Assembly (NCBI GenBank): GCA_903837285.1
Contig: CAILUD010000125.1
Location: 1 to 61,521 of the forward strand
Source of the DNA: an uncultured Bacteroidota bacterium
GTDB lineage: Bacteria; Bacteroidota; Bacteroidia; Bacteroidales; GWA2-32-17
Length of the DNA stretch: 61,521 nucleotides
Reading direction: 5' to 3'
Within the stretch, counting starts at the first letter, position 1. Every line of letters starts with the position of its first letter. The position numbers were made by a program, and so were the translations under genes. The notes beneath the pieces were generated by a model. The model ran no database searches. It was not told the origin of the DNA and saw nothing but the letters and a program-made list of their open reading frames with translations. This document shows positions 16,954 to 26,435 of this stretch, piece after piece.

Positions 16954-17412
16954 CTAAGAGTTTTGATTCTTTAATGTTTCAACAATTTGTTTAATTTTTT
17001 CGGGAGTTACTTTTGCATGAAACTCACCGTTAATACAAATAACAGGAGCTAATCCACAGGCTCCAATGCATGCAACAACTTCGATACTAAATAGTCCGTC
17101 GCGCGTGGTTTTTCCGGCTTTAATTTTCAGTTGCTTTTCAATTACATCTAATACTGTTGAGGATCCTAGCACATGGCAAGCCGTACCTCTGCAAATTTGA
17201 ATATGGTATTTACCTGTTGGCTCAAATCTGAATTGGTTATAGAATGTAGCAACACCAAAAATTCTGCTGGTTGGAATATCTAGATGTTTACCAACCCTTA
17301 TAACTGCTTCTTTTGACAGAAAACCCTCAGATTCCTGAATTTCCTGAAGAATCGGGATTAAAGAATCTTTTTCGGAATCTTTATGAGCGATTAAAATTTC
17401 TTCAATTTGCAT
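16954..17412 (-). CDS. hydC: NuoE-like hydrogenase subunit
   Basis: 152 residues, a thioredoxin-like [2Fe2S] protein of the NuoE/HoxE family. The four ligands are Cys74 and Cys79 (CRGTAC) and Cys115 and Cys119 (CIGACGLAP). The length and N-terminal helical part match HydC of trimeric hydrogenases. It is the first structural gene of the hydCBA order, 119 bp downstream of a receiver-only regulator on the same strand, so the regulator and the enzyme may share a transcript. Confidence 0.95.
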   Translation of the reverse strand: MQIEEILIAHKDSEKDSLIPILQEIQESEGFLSKEAVIRVGKHLDIPTSRIFGVATFYNQFRFEPTGKYHIQICRGTACHVLGSSTVLDVIEKQLKIKAGKTTRDGLFSIEVVACIGACGLAPVICINGEFHAKVTPEKIKQIVETLKNQNS

Positions 17413-17531
17413 TTCAAAAATATTTAATATTTATTGTTAAATGTTAAAAAGTCAAAGTTTGCTGTTCATATTAAGGTTACTTGGCAGATACTTTTAATAA
17501 TGAACAACAAACGATGAGCGAAAAACAGTTT

Positions 17532-18023
17532 TTAGCCTATTAATCTTTTAACTTCTCTTAATAACGATTTCATTTCAACTGGTTTTCTTACAAAGCCATC
17601 AACAGAAATATAAACATTTTGTCCTAAAGTGTTGATATAGTCGATACCGGCTAAATTGTGCTTGTTGTTCTGAATTAACAAAACATCAAGTTCTCTGTTT
17701 TTAAATTGTCTGCGGTATTCGCGAGCCATACCAATTACGTCTGGATCGGTAGTATCCAAAACTTCAATTGAAGTTTGAATTAATACCGGAATTTTTTTTG
17801 TTTTTTGAACATCACCAATTTCTTTAGCAAGTTCAAAACCCTCGAAATGAGTTGTCATCATTACATCCAGAATAGCTAAATCTGGTTGAGTTTCCTGCAA
17901 CTTTTTCATTCCTTCTTTTTTGTCGTTAGCAGTTATTACTGTGTAACCGTCATTCTTAAGAATGGTTTCTACAATGTTGATAACGTCTATGTCGTCGTCA
18001 ACTATTAACACTTTTTTACTCAT
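17532..18023 (-). CDS. Receiver-only response regulator at head of hydrogenase cluster
   Basis: 163 residues with a receiver fold: pocket DDD at 9-11, phospho-Asp53 in AILDVMM, and a late Lys in GFVRKPVEM. Between the alpha-4 and beta-5 parts there is an insertion of about 35 residues (DPDVIGMAREYRRQFKNREL region), making it longer than the usual 120. There is no output domain. It is the promoter-proximal gene of the hydCBA-kinase cluster and faces a divergent kinase-regulator pair. It may act as a phosphate acceptor or protein-binding regulator for the hydrogenase system; which kinase serves it is unknown. Confidence 0.85.
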   Translation of the reverse strand: MSKKVLIVDDDIDVINIVETILKNDGYTVITANDKKEGMKKLQETQPDLAILDVMMTTHFEGFELAKEIGDVQKTKKIPVLIQTSIEVLDTTDPDVIGMAREYRRQFKNRELDVLLIQNNKHNLAGIDYINTLGQNVYISVDGFVRKPVEMKSLLREVKRLIG

Positions 18024-18097
18024 GGCTAAAAATTTTAAAATTTATACTCTTTTTTATTTTACTGAAATTCTTCATTTCTGAATCTCGTTTGACGATA

Positions 18098-18105
18098 CAA
18101 ATTTA
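18098..18105 (-). promoter_or_regulatory. Candidate -7 box for the hydrogenase cluster
   Basis: Read on the minus strand this is TAAATTTG, matching TAnnTTTG, 74 bp before the first start codon (18023). A perfect TGGCGCCA palindrome (18106-18113) abuts it upstream. No clear -33 TTG was found. Confidence 0.45.
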
Positions 18106-18171
18106 TGGCGCCAATTAGCCGTTTTTTAGAGGAAAAAGCCTAATTCGGTTTTAAGGGAAAACCCCTAATGG
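18106..18171. promoter_or_regulatory. Candidate operator region with imperfect direct repeats
   Basis: Two imperfect copies of a G/C-flanked A/T motif lie side by side: AATTAGCCGTTTTTTAGAGG then AAAAAGCC (18113-18140), and TAATTCGGTTTTAAGGGAAA then ACCCC (18141-18165), the second also containing GGGAAAACCCC. They stand upstream of the hydrogenase-cluster -7 box and far from the divergent kinase start. The rest of the 377-bp divergent gap (18024-18400) shows no gene. Confidence 0.35.
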
Positions 18172-18374
18172 AATAGTGTTATAGTATATTTAATCAGTAA
18201 GTTGAAGGAGTAATTTTAAAGAAAACTTAATTATAAAAATTTTGCAATGCATTGATAGACAAGGTGATTATTTTAAGTTTATTTTAAGCATAGGTGTTTT
18301 ACCTTGTTGTATTTGTTAACTTTTAAACAGTTATTTTCATGCTATATATCAAGTTATAAGAGTAAAGAATACTA

Positions 18375-18382
18375 TAATTTTG
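18375..18382 (+). promoter_or_regulatory. Candidate -7 box for the Cache-PAS kinase
   Basis: TAATTTTG fits TAnnTTTG and lies 18 bp before the ATG at 18401, giving a very short leader. A matching -33 element is not obvious. Confidence 0.3.
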
Positions 18383-18400
18383 TGATGTCTAAATAAAATT

Positions 18401-20506
18401 ATGTTTTACTTTTTAAAACGGTTGGCTATAAAGTTTAAAATGTTCTTACCAATTGGGGTAGGGATATTTCTTGCAGTATTGTTTATTACATTATTGTCTA
18501 TTCAGTTTATTCGCGAGAACATATATGAGCAACTTGGACAAAACATTTCATTAGAGGTTCATACTATTTCAAAAATGTTTGAACGCGAAAAGGCTTTAAA
18601 ACTGGAGCAGGTTAAAACTAACTTAAATGTTATAGAAGAAAATTTTAAAAAAGCAGATTTTAATATTTCAGAAAAAACAATACAGATTTATGCTATAAAT
18701 CAAATTACAAATAACACTATAAGAGTTGATTTAAGCAATTGGAAAATAGATGGTAAGGACTTGTTTCGCAATTATGACTTTGTAGATAATATTCAAGAAG
18801 TAACCGGATCTAATGCAACGATTTTTCAAAAAATTGATAGCGGATATATTAGAATTTCAACTAATGTTTTAGATAATGATGGAAACAGAGCAATAAAAAC
18901 TTTTATTCCTAACAATTCACCTGTAGTTGAAACAATTGAAAAAGGCGAAGAATTTATTGGTCGTGCTTACGTGGTAAACAGCTGGCAAATTACGGCATAC
19001 AAGCCAATTATTTATAAAGATAAAATAATCGGAATGTTATATGTTGGTAAAAACGAGAAAGATTTAAAAGAGCTAAAAAAAATATTAACATCATTCAGAA
19101 TAAACAAATCAGGTTATATTACAGTCTGTGATAATGCAGGTAATCCCGTAATATTTAATAAAAACGAAAACGAAATTCATAGAGAAATAGAATTAGTAAC
19201 AAATGAAAAAATAAAGACAAAAGGAATTATCAGATATTTTTCAAAAGAAGAAAATTCCGATAAAATGATTGCATATCAGTATATTCCCGATTTTGAACTT
19301 ACTGTTTTTGCTGCTGTAAATTTGAAAAAGGAATCGGAAGAAATAATTGATAAAATAATTTTTACCTCAATTATTGTTGGAGTATTAATGCTTATTTTAC
19401 TTTCTGTATTTGTCTATTTTGTTACAACAAAGAATCTTCATACTTATTTAAAGCAACTTGAAATATCTAATTTAAGACTAGCAAAAGCCAAAGAAGAACT
19501 CGAAAAAACAGAAAAACGTTTTCAGATATTATTTAATTCAGGTAGTGATGAAGTATATGTCAGTAACTTATATGGAGAAATAATTGAAGTAAATACTTAT
19601 GCTTGCGAAACATTGGGTTATACTCGAGAAGAATTACTTAAAATGCGTTGGCAGGATTTAAAAACGCCAAAATTTAAACAAGTTGTGCAACAACGTATAG
19701 AAAGCATTATTAAAAATGGAACATTAACATATGAAACTGAGCATATATCAAAAGCAGGGAAGGTCATTCTGATTGAAATGAAAAGCCGGTTAATTGAATA
19801 TAATCAGGAACAGGTTATATTAAGTATTGCAAGAAATATTACAGAAAGAAAAGCACAGGAAAAGCAAATTATTAATACAATTATTGAAACCGAGGAAAAG
19901 GAGAGAAGGCGTTTTGCAGCAGATTTACACGATGGTTTGAGTCCGATTTTAACTACAATAAAATTATATGCTGATTTGTTAAAGGCAGAAAAATTTAATA
20001 AAACACCTAAAGAAGAGATCCTTCAAAATATTGATGAACTTGTTAGTCTGGCCTTAAAAAGCGCAAAAGAAATCTCCTATAACATTACACCAGCAATTCT
20101 TCAGGATTTTGGCTTAAGTACAGCGATAAGCGAATTCACAGATTATATTAAAACAACAAATTCTGTTGAGGTGGATTTTATTTCGACTTATAATATTAAA
20201 GCTCCTGGAATTATAGAGCCAGTGTTATATCAGGTAACAAAAGAGTTAATAAACAATACACTAAAACATGCCAACGCTACAAAAATTCAGCTTGAATTAA
20301 AGTGTGAAAACAATCAGATAATTCTATATTACAAGGATAATGGTAAAGGGTTTAATTTTAAAGAAAACTTAAAAAATGGAAATGGCTTGGGATTAAATAA
20401 TATAGTTAGTAAAATTAAAACTATAAAGGGGACCTGCGAATTTCATTCCGAAAAAACTAAAGGAATGTTTGTGTTAATTGTTTTAAAAATCGACGAAAAT
20501 TTATAA
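18401..20506 (+). CDS. Membrane sensor histidine kinase (Cache-PAS-HisKA_3)
   Basis: 701 residues. Transmembrane segments at about 15-37 and 319-341 enclose a periplasmic Cache-type sensor of about 280 residues (two lobes, with GRAYVVNSWQITAYKPI and KSGYITVCDNAGNPV as typical strands). A PAS domain follows at about 370-485, then a HisKA_3 domain with His510 in RRRFAADLHDGL and a HATPase with INNTLKHANA and DNGKGF. This is the NarX/DegS-like class that works with NarL-type regulators, and such a regulator starts 3 bp downstream. The Cache ligand (small organic acid or similar) is not predictable. Confidence 0.93.
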   Translation: MFYFLKRLAIKFKMFLPIGVGIFLAVLFITLLSIQFIRENIYEQLGQNISLEVHTISKMFEREKALKLEQVKTNLNVIEENFKKADFNISEKTIQIYAINQITNNTIRVDLSNWKIDGKDLFRNYDFVDNIQEVTGSNATIFQKIDSGYIRISTNVLDNDGNRAIKTFIPNNSPVVETIEKGEEFIGRAYVVNSWQITAYKPIIYKDKIIGMLYVGKNEKDLKELKKILTSFRINKSGYITVCDNAGNPVIFNKNENEIHREIELVTNEKIKTKGIIRYFSKEENSDKMIAYQYIPDFELTVFAAVNLKKESEEIIDKIIFTSIIVGVLMLILLSVFVYFVTTKNLHTYLKQLEISNLRLAKAKEELEKTEKRFQILFNSGSDEVYVSNLYGEIIEVNTYACETLGYTREELLKMRWQDLKTPKFKQVVQQRIESIIKNGTLTYETEHISKAGKVILIEMKSRLIEYNQEQVILSIARNITERKAQEKQIINTIIETEEKERRRFAADLHDGLSPILTTIKLYADLLKAEKFNKTPKEEILQNIDELVSLALKSAKEISYNITPAILQDFGLSTAISEFTDYIKTTNSVEVDFISTYNIKAPGIIEPVLYQVTKELINNTLKHANATKIQLELKCENNQIILYYKDNGKGFNFKENLKNGNGLGLNNIVSKIKTIKGTCEFHSEKTKGMFVLIVLKIDENL

Positions 20507-20509
20507 AAA

Positions 20510-21148
20510 ATGGAAATAATTTCTGTAATAATAGCCGACGATCATATTATCTTTAGAAAAGGCCTTAGAACCGTTTTAAATGAAATAGATAATGTTAAAG
20601 TAATTGGCGAGGCGTCAAATGGTAACGAGTTATTAGAGCTGTTAAAGACTGATAAGGCAGATGTTGTTTTAATGGATATTAAAATGCCTTATATGGATGG
20701 TATTGCAGCTACTAAAAGGATTTCAGAAAAATATCCCGACACAAAAATAATTGCCCTAACAATGCACGAAGAAATTGGATATTTTAACGAAATGATTTCA
20801 TCGGGTGCATTAGGCTTTTTACTTAAAAAGACAAACAAAGAAGAACTCGAAAAAGCCTTAAACGCAGTAGCTTGTGGCGATAATTATTTTTCTGAAGAAT
20901 TTATTGGAAATCTTAACAAAAGAACAGAAAAAAATATAAAATCAACAGTAAAATTATCCGAACGTGAACAGGAAATATTAGAGTTTATTTGTAAAGGATT
21001 ATCAAATGTTGAAATAGCCGCAAAGCTTGGCTTAAGCCAGAAAACTATCGATGGCCATCGAGCCAGACTGTTTGAAAAAACCGGAGCTGTAAATGCACCA
21101 AACCTTGTAATGTTTGCTGTAAAAAATGGGTTGATAAAAACGCAGTAA
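20510..21148 (+). CDS. NarL/FixJ-family response regulator
   Basis: 212 residues. Receiver with acidic pocket ADDH at 9-12, phospho-Asp56 in VLMDIKMP and Lys in FLLKKTNKEE; C-terminal LuxR-type helix-turn-helix from about 146, with LSEREQEILEFICKGLSN and KTIDGHRARLFEKTG. It is co-transcribed with the Cache-PAS kinase and is its expected partner. It lies divergent to the hydrogenase cluster, so it could control that cluster through the shared 377-bp region; this is inference. Confidence 0.94.
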   Translation: MEIISVIIADDHIIFRKGLRTVLNEIDNVKVIGEASNGNELLELLKTDKADVVLMDIKMPYMDGIAATKRISEKYPDTKIIALTMHEEIGYFNEMISSGALGFLLKKTNKEELEKALNAVACGDNYFSEEFIGNLNKRTEKNIKSTVKLSEREQEILEFICKGLSNVEIAAKLGLSQKTIDGHRARLFEKTGAVNAPNLVMFAVKNGLIKTQ

Positions 21149-21159
21149 TTTATTTTCCT

Positions 21160-21340
21160 GTCATTGCGGCCTCGAGCCGCAATCTCAATGAGTATACACA
21201 GAGTCCTTTTCAGGAGACTCTGTGGGGCTAAAAGAGATACACCTCTTATTCAAAGTCCTTTTATAATATTCAAATACAGTTTAGTTTTGTTAAAAGAGAC
21301 TATGAGGAAAATGAAATGGCGACCCGAAGGCCGCCATGAC
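21160..21340. repeat. Composite palindromic element, family B copy 2
   Basis: Opens with GTCATTGCGG (hairpin arms ATTGCGG/CCGCAAT, 21163-21183) and closes with the related CCGCCATGAC. The inner CAGAGTCC...GGAGACTCTG palindrome (21199-21222) is nearly the reverse complement of the one in copy 1 (6951-6974). It fills the gap between the NarL gene and the convergent ccsBA gene. Confidence 0.7.
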
Positions 21341-21352
21341 TAACAAATGATT

Positions 21353-24300
21353 TTACTTTTTCGAATACTTTTCCCGTATTCCTGCCAGAACAATAAGTAA
21401 AATTGTTGCAAGAATTAACCCCCAAGCCCAAAGCGGGAAAATTGGAGTATCGCCTTGTCCGTAGCTATGCATTCCTTTTGATAGATAATAATTTACTCCA
21501 ACAAAAGTCATAACAACGCTACCAAATGCTATTATTGATGCAACATTAAATATATATTTGCTTTTTAAACTTGGTACAAGTCTTAAATGTAAAACAATAG
21601 TATAAGCAATAACAATAATTAAAGCCCATGTTTCTTTTGCATCCCATCCCCAGTATCTACCCCATGATTCGTTTGCCCATACACCGCCTAAAAAGGTGCC
21701 TATTGTTGCTAACACAATACCTACTGCGATGTTCATTTCATTAATTAAGGTCAGCTCGGTAACTATTACATCAAGTCTTTCGCTGTTCTTTTTAGATTTA
21801 AAAAACATTATTAATAAATTCATAATTCCTAACATAAAGCCTAGACCTAAAAAGCCATAGCTAATTGTAAGCGTAGCAACGTGAATAATTAACCAATATG
21901 ATTTTAAAACAGGCTGTAAGTTTGTTAGTTGTGGATCGTAACTGCTATGACTGGCAGTCATTAAAACAAAGAAAGCAAGTAATGCTGTTGCGGCTAAAGT
22001 TATTTTTGAATATCTAACAAAAGAAAATCCCGCTAATAATGCTCCCCAACCTACTAATAATAAAGTTTCGTAACCATTAGCCCATGGAGCATGTCCTGTT
22101 AAGTACCATCTTAAACCCAACCCAACGGTATGGTAAATAAATGCAAGTGCTAAAACTCCAATAAGAAAATTTAATGCATAAGTTAATATTTTGCTCTTTT
22201 TTGTTCTTAAATTATCAATAAAAGCAAGTAAAAGTAATATTACACTAAGCCCTGCATATAAGTTTTTTAGAAATATAAATATCTGCGCTTTATTGTAAAA
22301 TATTTCGACATTTATTTTTGTTTCAGAAGGTAATTGATCTGCTATTGCGCCTGACCTTTGAATTTTAACAATATACCCTAGTATTTCATCAGCTCTGGCA
22401 TTATTTCCTTTTTTAACTTCAGTTAAATACGCTCCCAAAATACTTGCATAATTAAAATCATTTAATTTTAAATCGTCGTTTATAACCTTAAACATGTCAG
22501 GCAGAGGAGCTACAGCAGCTGGCTCGTCCCAGCTTATCCATTTATTTTCAGGTGACTCTTGCTCAGGAAATATCTTTAATATACTTCCATTTAAAACCAT
22601 CATAAAAATATTTAAACGTTCATCGACTTTAATAATTTCCTTGTCGAATCTGTTTTGTTCCTGTTGTTTTTTTCTGAATGCTTCTTCGCCAAGTTTTTGC
22701 AATTTATATGTGCCATCCTTTTCGAAAAAATCGGAAAAAGAGGCATAACCATCAGTAATACCAATAACATCTTTAACTGATTTTTCTCTTATATAAATCA
22801 CTTTTTGTTCTTTCCAGAATTCTGGATTAATTAACATGTCGATAACAACTTTTACAGCATCCATTTCGCCCTTGCCTTCAATCTCAAACTTATCCTTACG
22901 CGATATTTTATGCAAAATATCATAAGTAAGAGAACTTAAAGGAGTAAACCTGCCATCATAAGTTTGAACTAATAATTGTCCGAATTTTTCTGCACTTTCA
23001 TCATTAACCGGTGCTGATGGCGTAGTTTGTGAAAATGACAAACTACTAAACATTATAATAAATGCAATTGTTAACAAACTTGTTTTTCTTTTATTTCTTA
23101 TTTCAATAATATTTCTTCTTAATGTAAGGAAACGTGATTTTTTATTAAAAAATGTTACAACAAATCCCAAAGATAATAATGCATAACCGAAATAAGAAAT
23201 CCATGTTCCCCAAAAATCGTGATTAACAGACAATATAGTTCCTTTCTCATCTTTATCATACGATGATTGAAAAAATCGATATTGGTCATAATCTAAAACA
23301 TTATTCATAAAAATACGGTGATCTTCTTTTAAATTACTTCTATTGTCGATTAAAGTTACTTCGCTTGCAAAAGATGAAGGACTCATTGAACCAGGATATC
23401 TTTCAAGTTCAAATTTGTTTAATTGTAACGAAAAAGGTAATTCTATTTTTTTGTTACCAAAACTAAAACTGATTTTTGTACCATCAAAATTAAATTCCTG
23501 AAAATTTGCATAATAGTCGGAACCACCAAATACATTTGCAGTATGTTTTTTTCCATCAATAGTTACCGCTAAAATTAATGCGTCGGGTCCTTTTTCTTCT
23601 GCCTCGGCCCCACCACTAACTAATATTTTTTTTGCTTTTTTGTAATAGTTCGAAAAAACAAAGCTGCTGTTTAATGCTTTATATGCATATCCTTGTTGTA
23701 ATTCTGCTATAGTATCAACTGCAACAGTATCTTGAGTAGCTCCACTTTGCATACTTGCTACAACAACATCAAATGGAGCAACAAAATTAATAACACCATT
23801 TTTATCCGTAATATTAAAAGATTCGCTGTTTTTACTATTGTTAAACGAGATGCTTGTACCGTCAATATTTGTTGTTTCACCATTTTCAATTAATCTTCTT
23901 TCTTGGCCATTTTGAGTAAACACCATCAACTCAATAATATTAACACCGTCGGCAACATTTTCCTTAATTACTTCAACAGGATTTTTAATAATGCTATCTA
24001 ACGTTACATTTATATCACCTTTTTCTTCATTAGGAATATCTATATGAATAGAATTATCCGCCAATTGGCTAAACATCATTGGTTTTTCGTAAACATAATC
24101 TCCATCTTTGCCTGCTTTAGAAACCTGAAAATAAGCCTCTGTAGTATACATTACATTTGCCGACTCTCCTTCGCGAATATGCATGCTGCCATCAAATCCA
24201 AAATATCTTGTTATTGCAGCACCAAGTATCATTACTATTAATGATAAATGAAATAAAAACCCTGCAAGCTTTTCTTTCTTTAAAAAATTATACTTTTTAA

Positions 24301-24493
24301 CATGTCCTATAAAATTTATTATCATTAACAGAAAAACAAATTCTAACCACTTAGAATTATAAATAAGAATTTTTGCTGTTGAGGTATCATATTTATCTTC
24401 AATAAATGTCGCTAATCCCAATGCAATTCCGAATAATATCAATAAAATAACGGTTAATTTCGAAGAAAACAAAATATCAATAATACGTTTCAT
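21353..24493 (-). CDS. ccsBA: Cytochrome c biogenesis protein, CcsB-CcsA (ResB-ResC) fusion
   Basis: 1046 residues, an integral membrane protein of system II cytochrome c maturation, which exports haem and attaches it to CXXCH apocytochromes. The N-terminal half is ResB/CcsB-like (several hydrophobic segments in the first 110 residues, then a large periplasmic region). The C-terminal third is CcsA/ResC-like, with the haem-handling tryptophan-rich motif WGRYWGWD at about 944-951 and multiple membrane spans. This single-chain form is typical of Bacteroidetes and epsilonproteobacteria. No cytochrome c gene lies nearby. The divergent lipoprotein of NrfJ-like type may belong to the same process. 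Confidence 0.95.
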   Translation of the reverse strand: MKRIIDILFSSKLTVILLILFGIALGLATFIEDKYDTSTAKILIYNSKWLEFVFLLMIINFIGHVKKYNFLKKEKLAGFLFHLSLIVMILGAAITRYFGFDGSMHIREGESANVMYTTEAYFQVSKAGKDGDYVYEKPMMFSQLADNSIHIDIPNEEKGDINVTLDSIIKNPVEVIKENVADGVNIIELMVFTQNGQERRLIENGETTNIDGTSISFNNSKNSESFNITDKNGVINFVAPFDVVVASMQSGATQDTVAVDTIAELQQGYAYKALNSSFVFSNYYKKAKKILVSGGAEAEEKGPDALILAVTIDGKKHTANVFGGSDYYANFQEFNFDGTKISFSFGNKKIELPFSLQLNKFELERYPGSMSPSSFASEVTLIDNRSNLKEDHRIFMNNVLDYDQYRFFQSSYDKDEKGTILSVNHDFWGTWISYFGYALLSLGFVVTFFNKKSRFLTLRRNIIEIRNKRKTSLLTIAFIIMFSSLSFSQTTPSAPVNDESAEKFGQLLVQTYDGRFTPLSSLTYDILHKISRKDKFEIEGKGEMDAVKVVIDMLINPEFWKEQKVIYIREKSVKDVIGITDGYASFSDFFEKDGTYKLQKLGEEAFRKKQQEQNRFDKEIIKVDERLNIFMMVLNGSILKIFPEQESPENKWISWDEPAAVAPLPDMFKVINDDLKLNDFNYASILGAYLTEVKKGNNARADEILGYIVKIQRSGAIADQLPSETKINVEIFYNKAQIFIFLKNLYAGLSVILLLLAFIDNLRTKKSKILTYALNFLIGVLALAFIYHTVGLGLRWYLTGHAPWANGYETLLLVGWGALLAGFSFVRYSKITLAATALLAFFVLMTASHSSYDPQLTNLQPVLKSYWLIIHVATLTISYGFLGLGFMLGIMNLLIMFFKSKKNSERLDVIVTELTLINEMNIAVGIVLATIGTFLGGVWANESWGRYWGWDAKETWALIIVIAYTIVLHLRLVPSLKSKYIFNVASIIAFGSVVMTFVGVNYYLSKGMHSYGQGDTPIFPLWAWGLILATILLIVLAGIREKYSKK

Positions 24494-24751
24494 AATTTAA
24501 AAATTAAATGTTTAAAAATCTAATATTCAGCTATTAATAATGATTAAATAGTCGTTTTAAAAGTTTGTAAATTTATAAATAATAATAGGATTAAAAATCA
24601 ACAAATTTCATAAAAAGAGTTAATAGAAAAATCGCAACTTAAAGACATTCTTGATTGTGCGAATTGCTGCTATAAAACATAAAATTGCAATTATAGTATT
24701 TTAAAAATTTCTGACTAATTTTGCACAATTATTAATTTAAAATAAATCAAA

Positions 24752-25474
24752 ATGAGACTCTTCTTAATTTCAATAGCACTTTTTATTATTGGTTTCACAT
24801 CTTCTTGTCAGACAGACCAAACCTCTAATAAAAATCCAAACGAGCACAAAATAGAGGTAACAGAAGTTTTAGGCGCAGGTTCATACACTTATTTAAAAGG
24901 TAAAGAAAACGATAAAGAAATTTGGCTTGCAGTAACCGCAATGGATGCTAAAGTAGGCGAAGTTTATTATTATGAAGGAACAATGGAAATGACTCAATTT
25001 AAAAGTAAAGAGTTAAACAGAACTTTTGAATCAATCTATTTTGTAGAAAAGATTTCTAAAGATCCTATCACAAAAAATGCTACAACAACAGCCAATGCAA
25101 TGGGAAACCAGCCACAAGAAGCGATGACAAGTCCAGGCCCAGTAACCGTTGGTAAAAAAGATATTAAAATTGAAACTGCTGCTGGTGGTATAACTATTGG
25201 CGAATTATTTAAAAACAAAGCTAATTACTCTGGTAAAACTATAAAAATTAAAGGTGAAGTAACTAAATTCAGTTTAGAAATAATGAAAAAGAACTGGATT
25301 CACCTACAAGACGGTACAGAGGGCGATGGTAAATTTGACCTTACAGTTACTACTGCCGAAGAATTTAAAGTTGGCGACATAGTAACAATAGAAGGAAAAG
25401 TAACTTTAGATAAAGATTTTGGTTACGGTTATTTCTATGATGTTTTAGTTGAAGATGCAAAAGCAATAAAATAA
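24752..25474 (+). CDS. Lipoprotein with NrfJ-like and OB-fold-like domains
   Basis: 240 residues. Lipoprotein signal with lipobox TSSC, Cys19. Residues about 35-105 (EVLGAGSYTYLKGK, WLAVTAMDAKVGEVYYYEG, ELNRTFESIYFVE) resemble a small domain found in NrfJ-like proteins of nitrite-reductase and multihaem cytochrome loci. The C-terminal part (GKTIKIKGEVTKFSLEIM, WIHLQDG, GDIVTIEGKVT) looks like an OB fold. It is divergent to ccsBA and 12 bp before a TPR lipoprotein. A periplasmic role around cytochrome or redox enzyme assembly is plausible but unproven. Confidence 0.7.
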   Translation: MRLFLISIALFIIGFTSSCQTDQTSNKNPNEHKIEVTEVLGAGSYTYLKGKENDKEIWLAVTAMDAKVGEVYYYEGTMEMTQFKSKELNRTFESIYFVEKISKDPITKNATTTANAMGNQPQEAMTSPGPVTVGKKDIKIETAAGGITIGELFKNKANYSGKTIKIKGEVTKFSLEIMKKNWIHLQDGTEGDGKFDLTVTTAEEFKVGDIVTIEGKVTLDKDFGYGYFYDVLVEDAKAIK

Positions 25475-25486
25475 GCTTCTTATTTA

Positions 25487-26083
25487 ATGCCGCATTTTAA
25501 ACTGACTTTAGTCTTTTCTTCTTTTATCTCTATTTGTTTGTTGCTTTTCTCTTGTAATTCTGATGAATCTTCAATAGTAAAAGCCGATAACAATCAATTT
25601 ACTTCTCAGGTTCAAACAAATACACCAAGCCAGACAGAAGCTCTTGAGGATACATTATTGTCAGATTCACTAAACATTGGCTTAAGGTTAGAACTTGCTT
25701 CATTATATTATTCAGATGAAAAACTAGAAGAAGCCTTATTGCAATTCTTAAAAGTTACAGATATTGACAATACAAATTTAACTGCATTAATTAATGTTGG
25801 TAATATTTATTACGACTCACAACAATTTGAAAAAGCAATAGACTATTACAAAAAATCCCTTATTATTGACAAGAATAATATTAACGTTAAATGCGATATG
25901 GCAACTTGTTACTTAAATAATAAAATGCCTGAAAAAGCTATTGAAATACTTAAAGAAAACGTAAAAACAAATTTTAACCACGCACAATCCCACTACAATT
26001 TAGCTGTAATATACAAACAGTTAGGTAAGATTAAAGAATCTGATGACGAGATGAAAATATTCAATTCCATTACTCCTAATTAA
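25487..26083 (+). CDS. TPR-repeat lipoprotein
   Basis: 198 residues with a lipoprotein signal (lipobox LLFSC, Cys23) and at least three tetratricopeptide repeats from about residue 60 to the end (for example ALINVGNIYYDSQQFEKAID, and ATCYLNNKMPEKAIEILKEN). Such proteins scaffold other periplasmic or outer-membrane proteins. It follows the NrfJ-like lipoprotein by 12 bp and is probably co-transcribed. In cytochrome c biogenesis loci TPR proteins sometimes hold apocytochromes (CcmI/NrfG type), a possible parallel here given divergent ccsBA. Confidence 0.78.
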   Translation: MPHFKLTLVFSSFISICLLLFSCNSDESSIVKADNNQFTSQVQTNTPSQTEALEDTLLSDSLNIGLRLELASLYYSDEKLEEALLQFLKVTDIDNTNLTALINVGNIYYDSQQFEKAIDYYKKSLIIDKNNINVKCDMATCYLNNKMPEKAIEILKENVKTNFNHAQSHYNLAVIYKQLGKIKESDDEMKIFNSITPN

Positions 26084-26153
26084 CACAATCTTAGCCTTTC
26101 TAAATTTTAAATATTGTTTTACCAAAACTTATTATGATTTAGTCCAGTATTTC

Positions 26154-26314
26154 GTCATGGTGGCCTTGAGCCGCCATCTCATTTTAGAAAACAAATCAAA
26201 AAAGCAAATATTTATATATCAATTAACAGCAACATATATGAAGATTTTGCTTCGCAAGATATTAGTTGCGGATCAATTCGCCGCTCCGCCGCGGCGGAGA
26301 ACGCAATGACGTTA
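26154..26314. repeat. Composite palindromic element, family B copy 3
   Basis: Begins with GTCATGGTGG (hairpin GGTGGccttgagCCGCC) and ends with the same 39-bp tail as copy 1 (26276-26314), carrying the GC-rich palindrome TCCGCCGCGGCGGA at 26285-26298. Together with the gcvH terminator it explains the 352-bp gap between the TPR gene and gcvH; no gene was seen. Confidence 0.75.
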
Positions 26315-26381
26315 TGGGTAATTGAGTTTTTACAATCAAATCAAACATTGGACTAATACATTTAAAGAATTGGTATTAAAT

Positions 26382-26410
26382 AAAAAAAGCGCGCATAAAT
26401 TATGCACGCT
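26382..26410 (-). terminator. Rho-independent terminator of gcvH
   Basis: On the minus strand the arms AGCGTGCATAA and TTATGCGCGCT pair with one mismatch and are followed by a run of seven T. It lies 25 bp past the gcvH stop. Confidence 0.88.
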
Positions 26411-26435
26411 TAATCTTTATAAAACGAATAATTTA

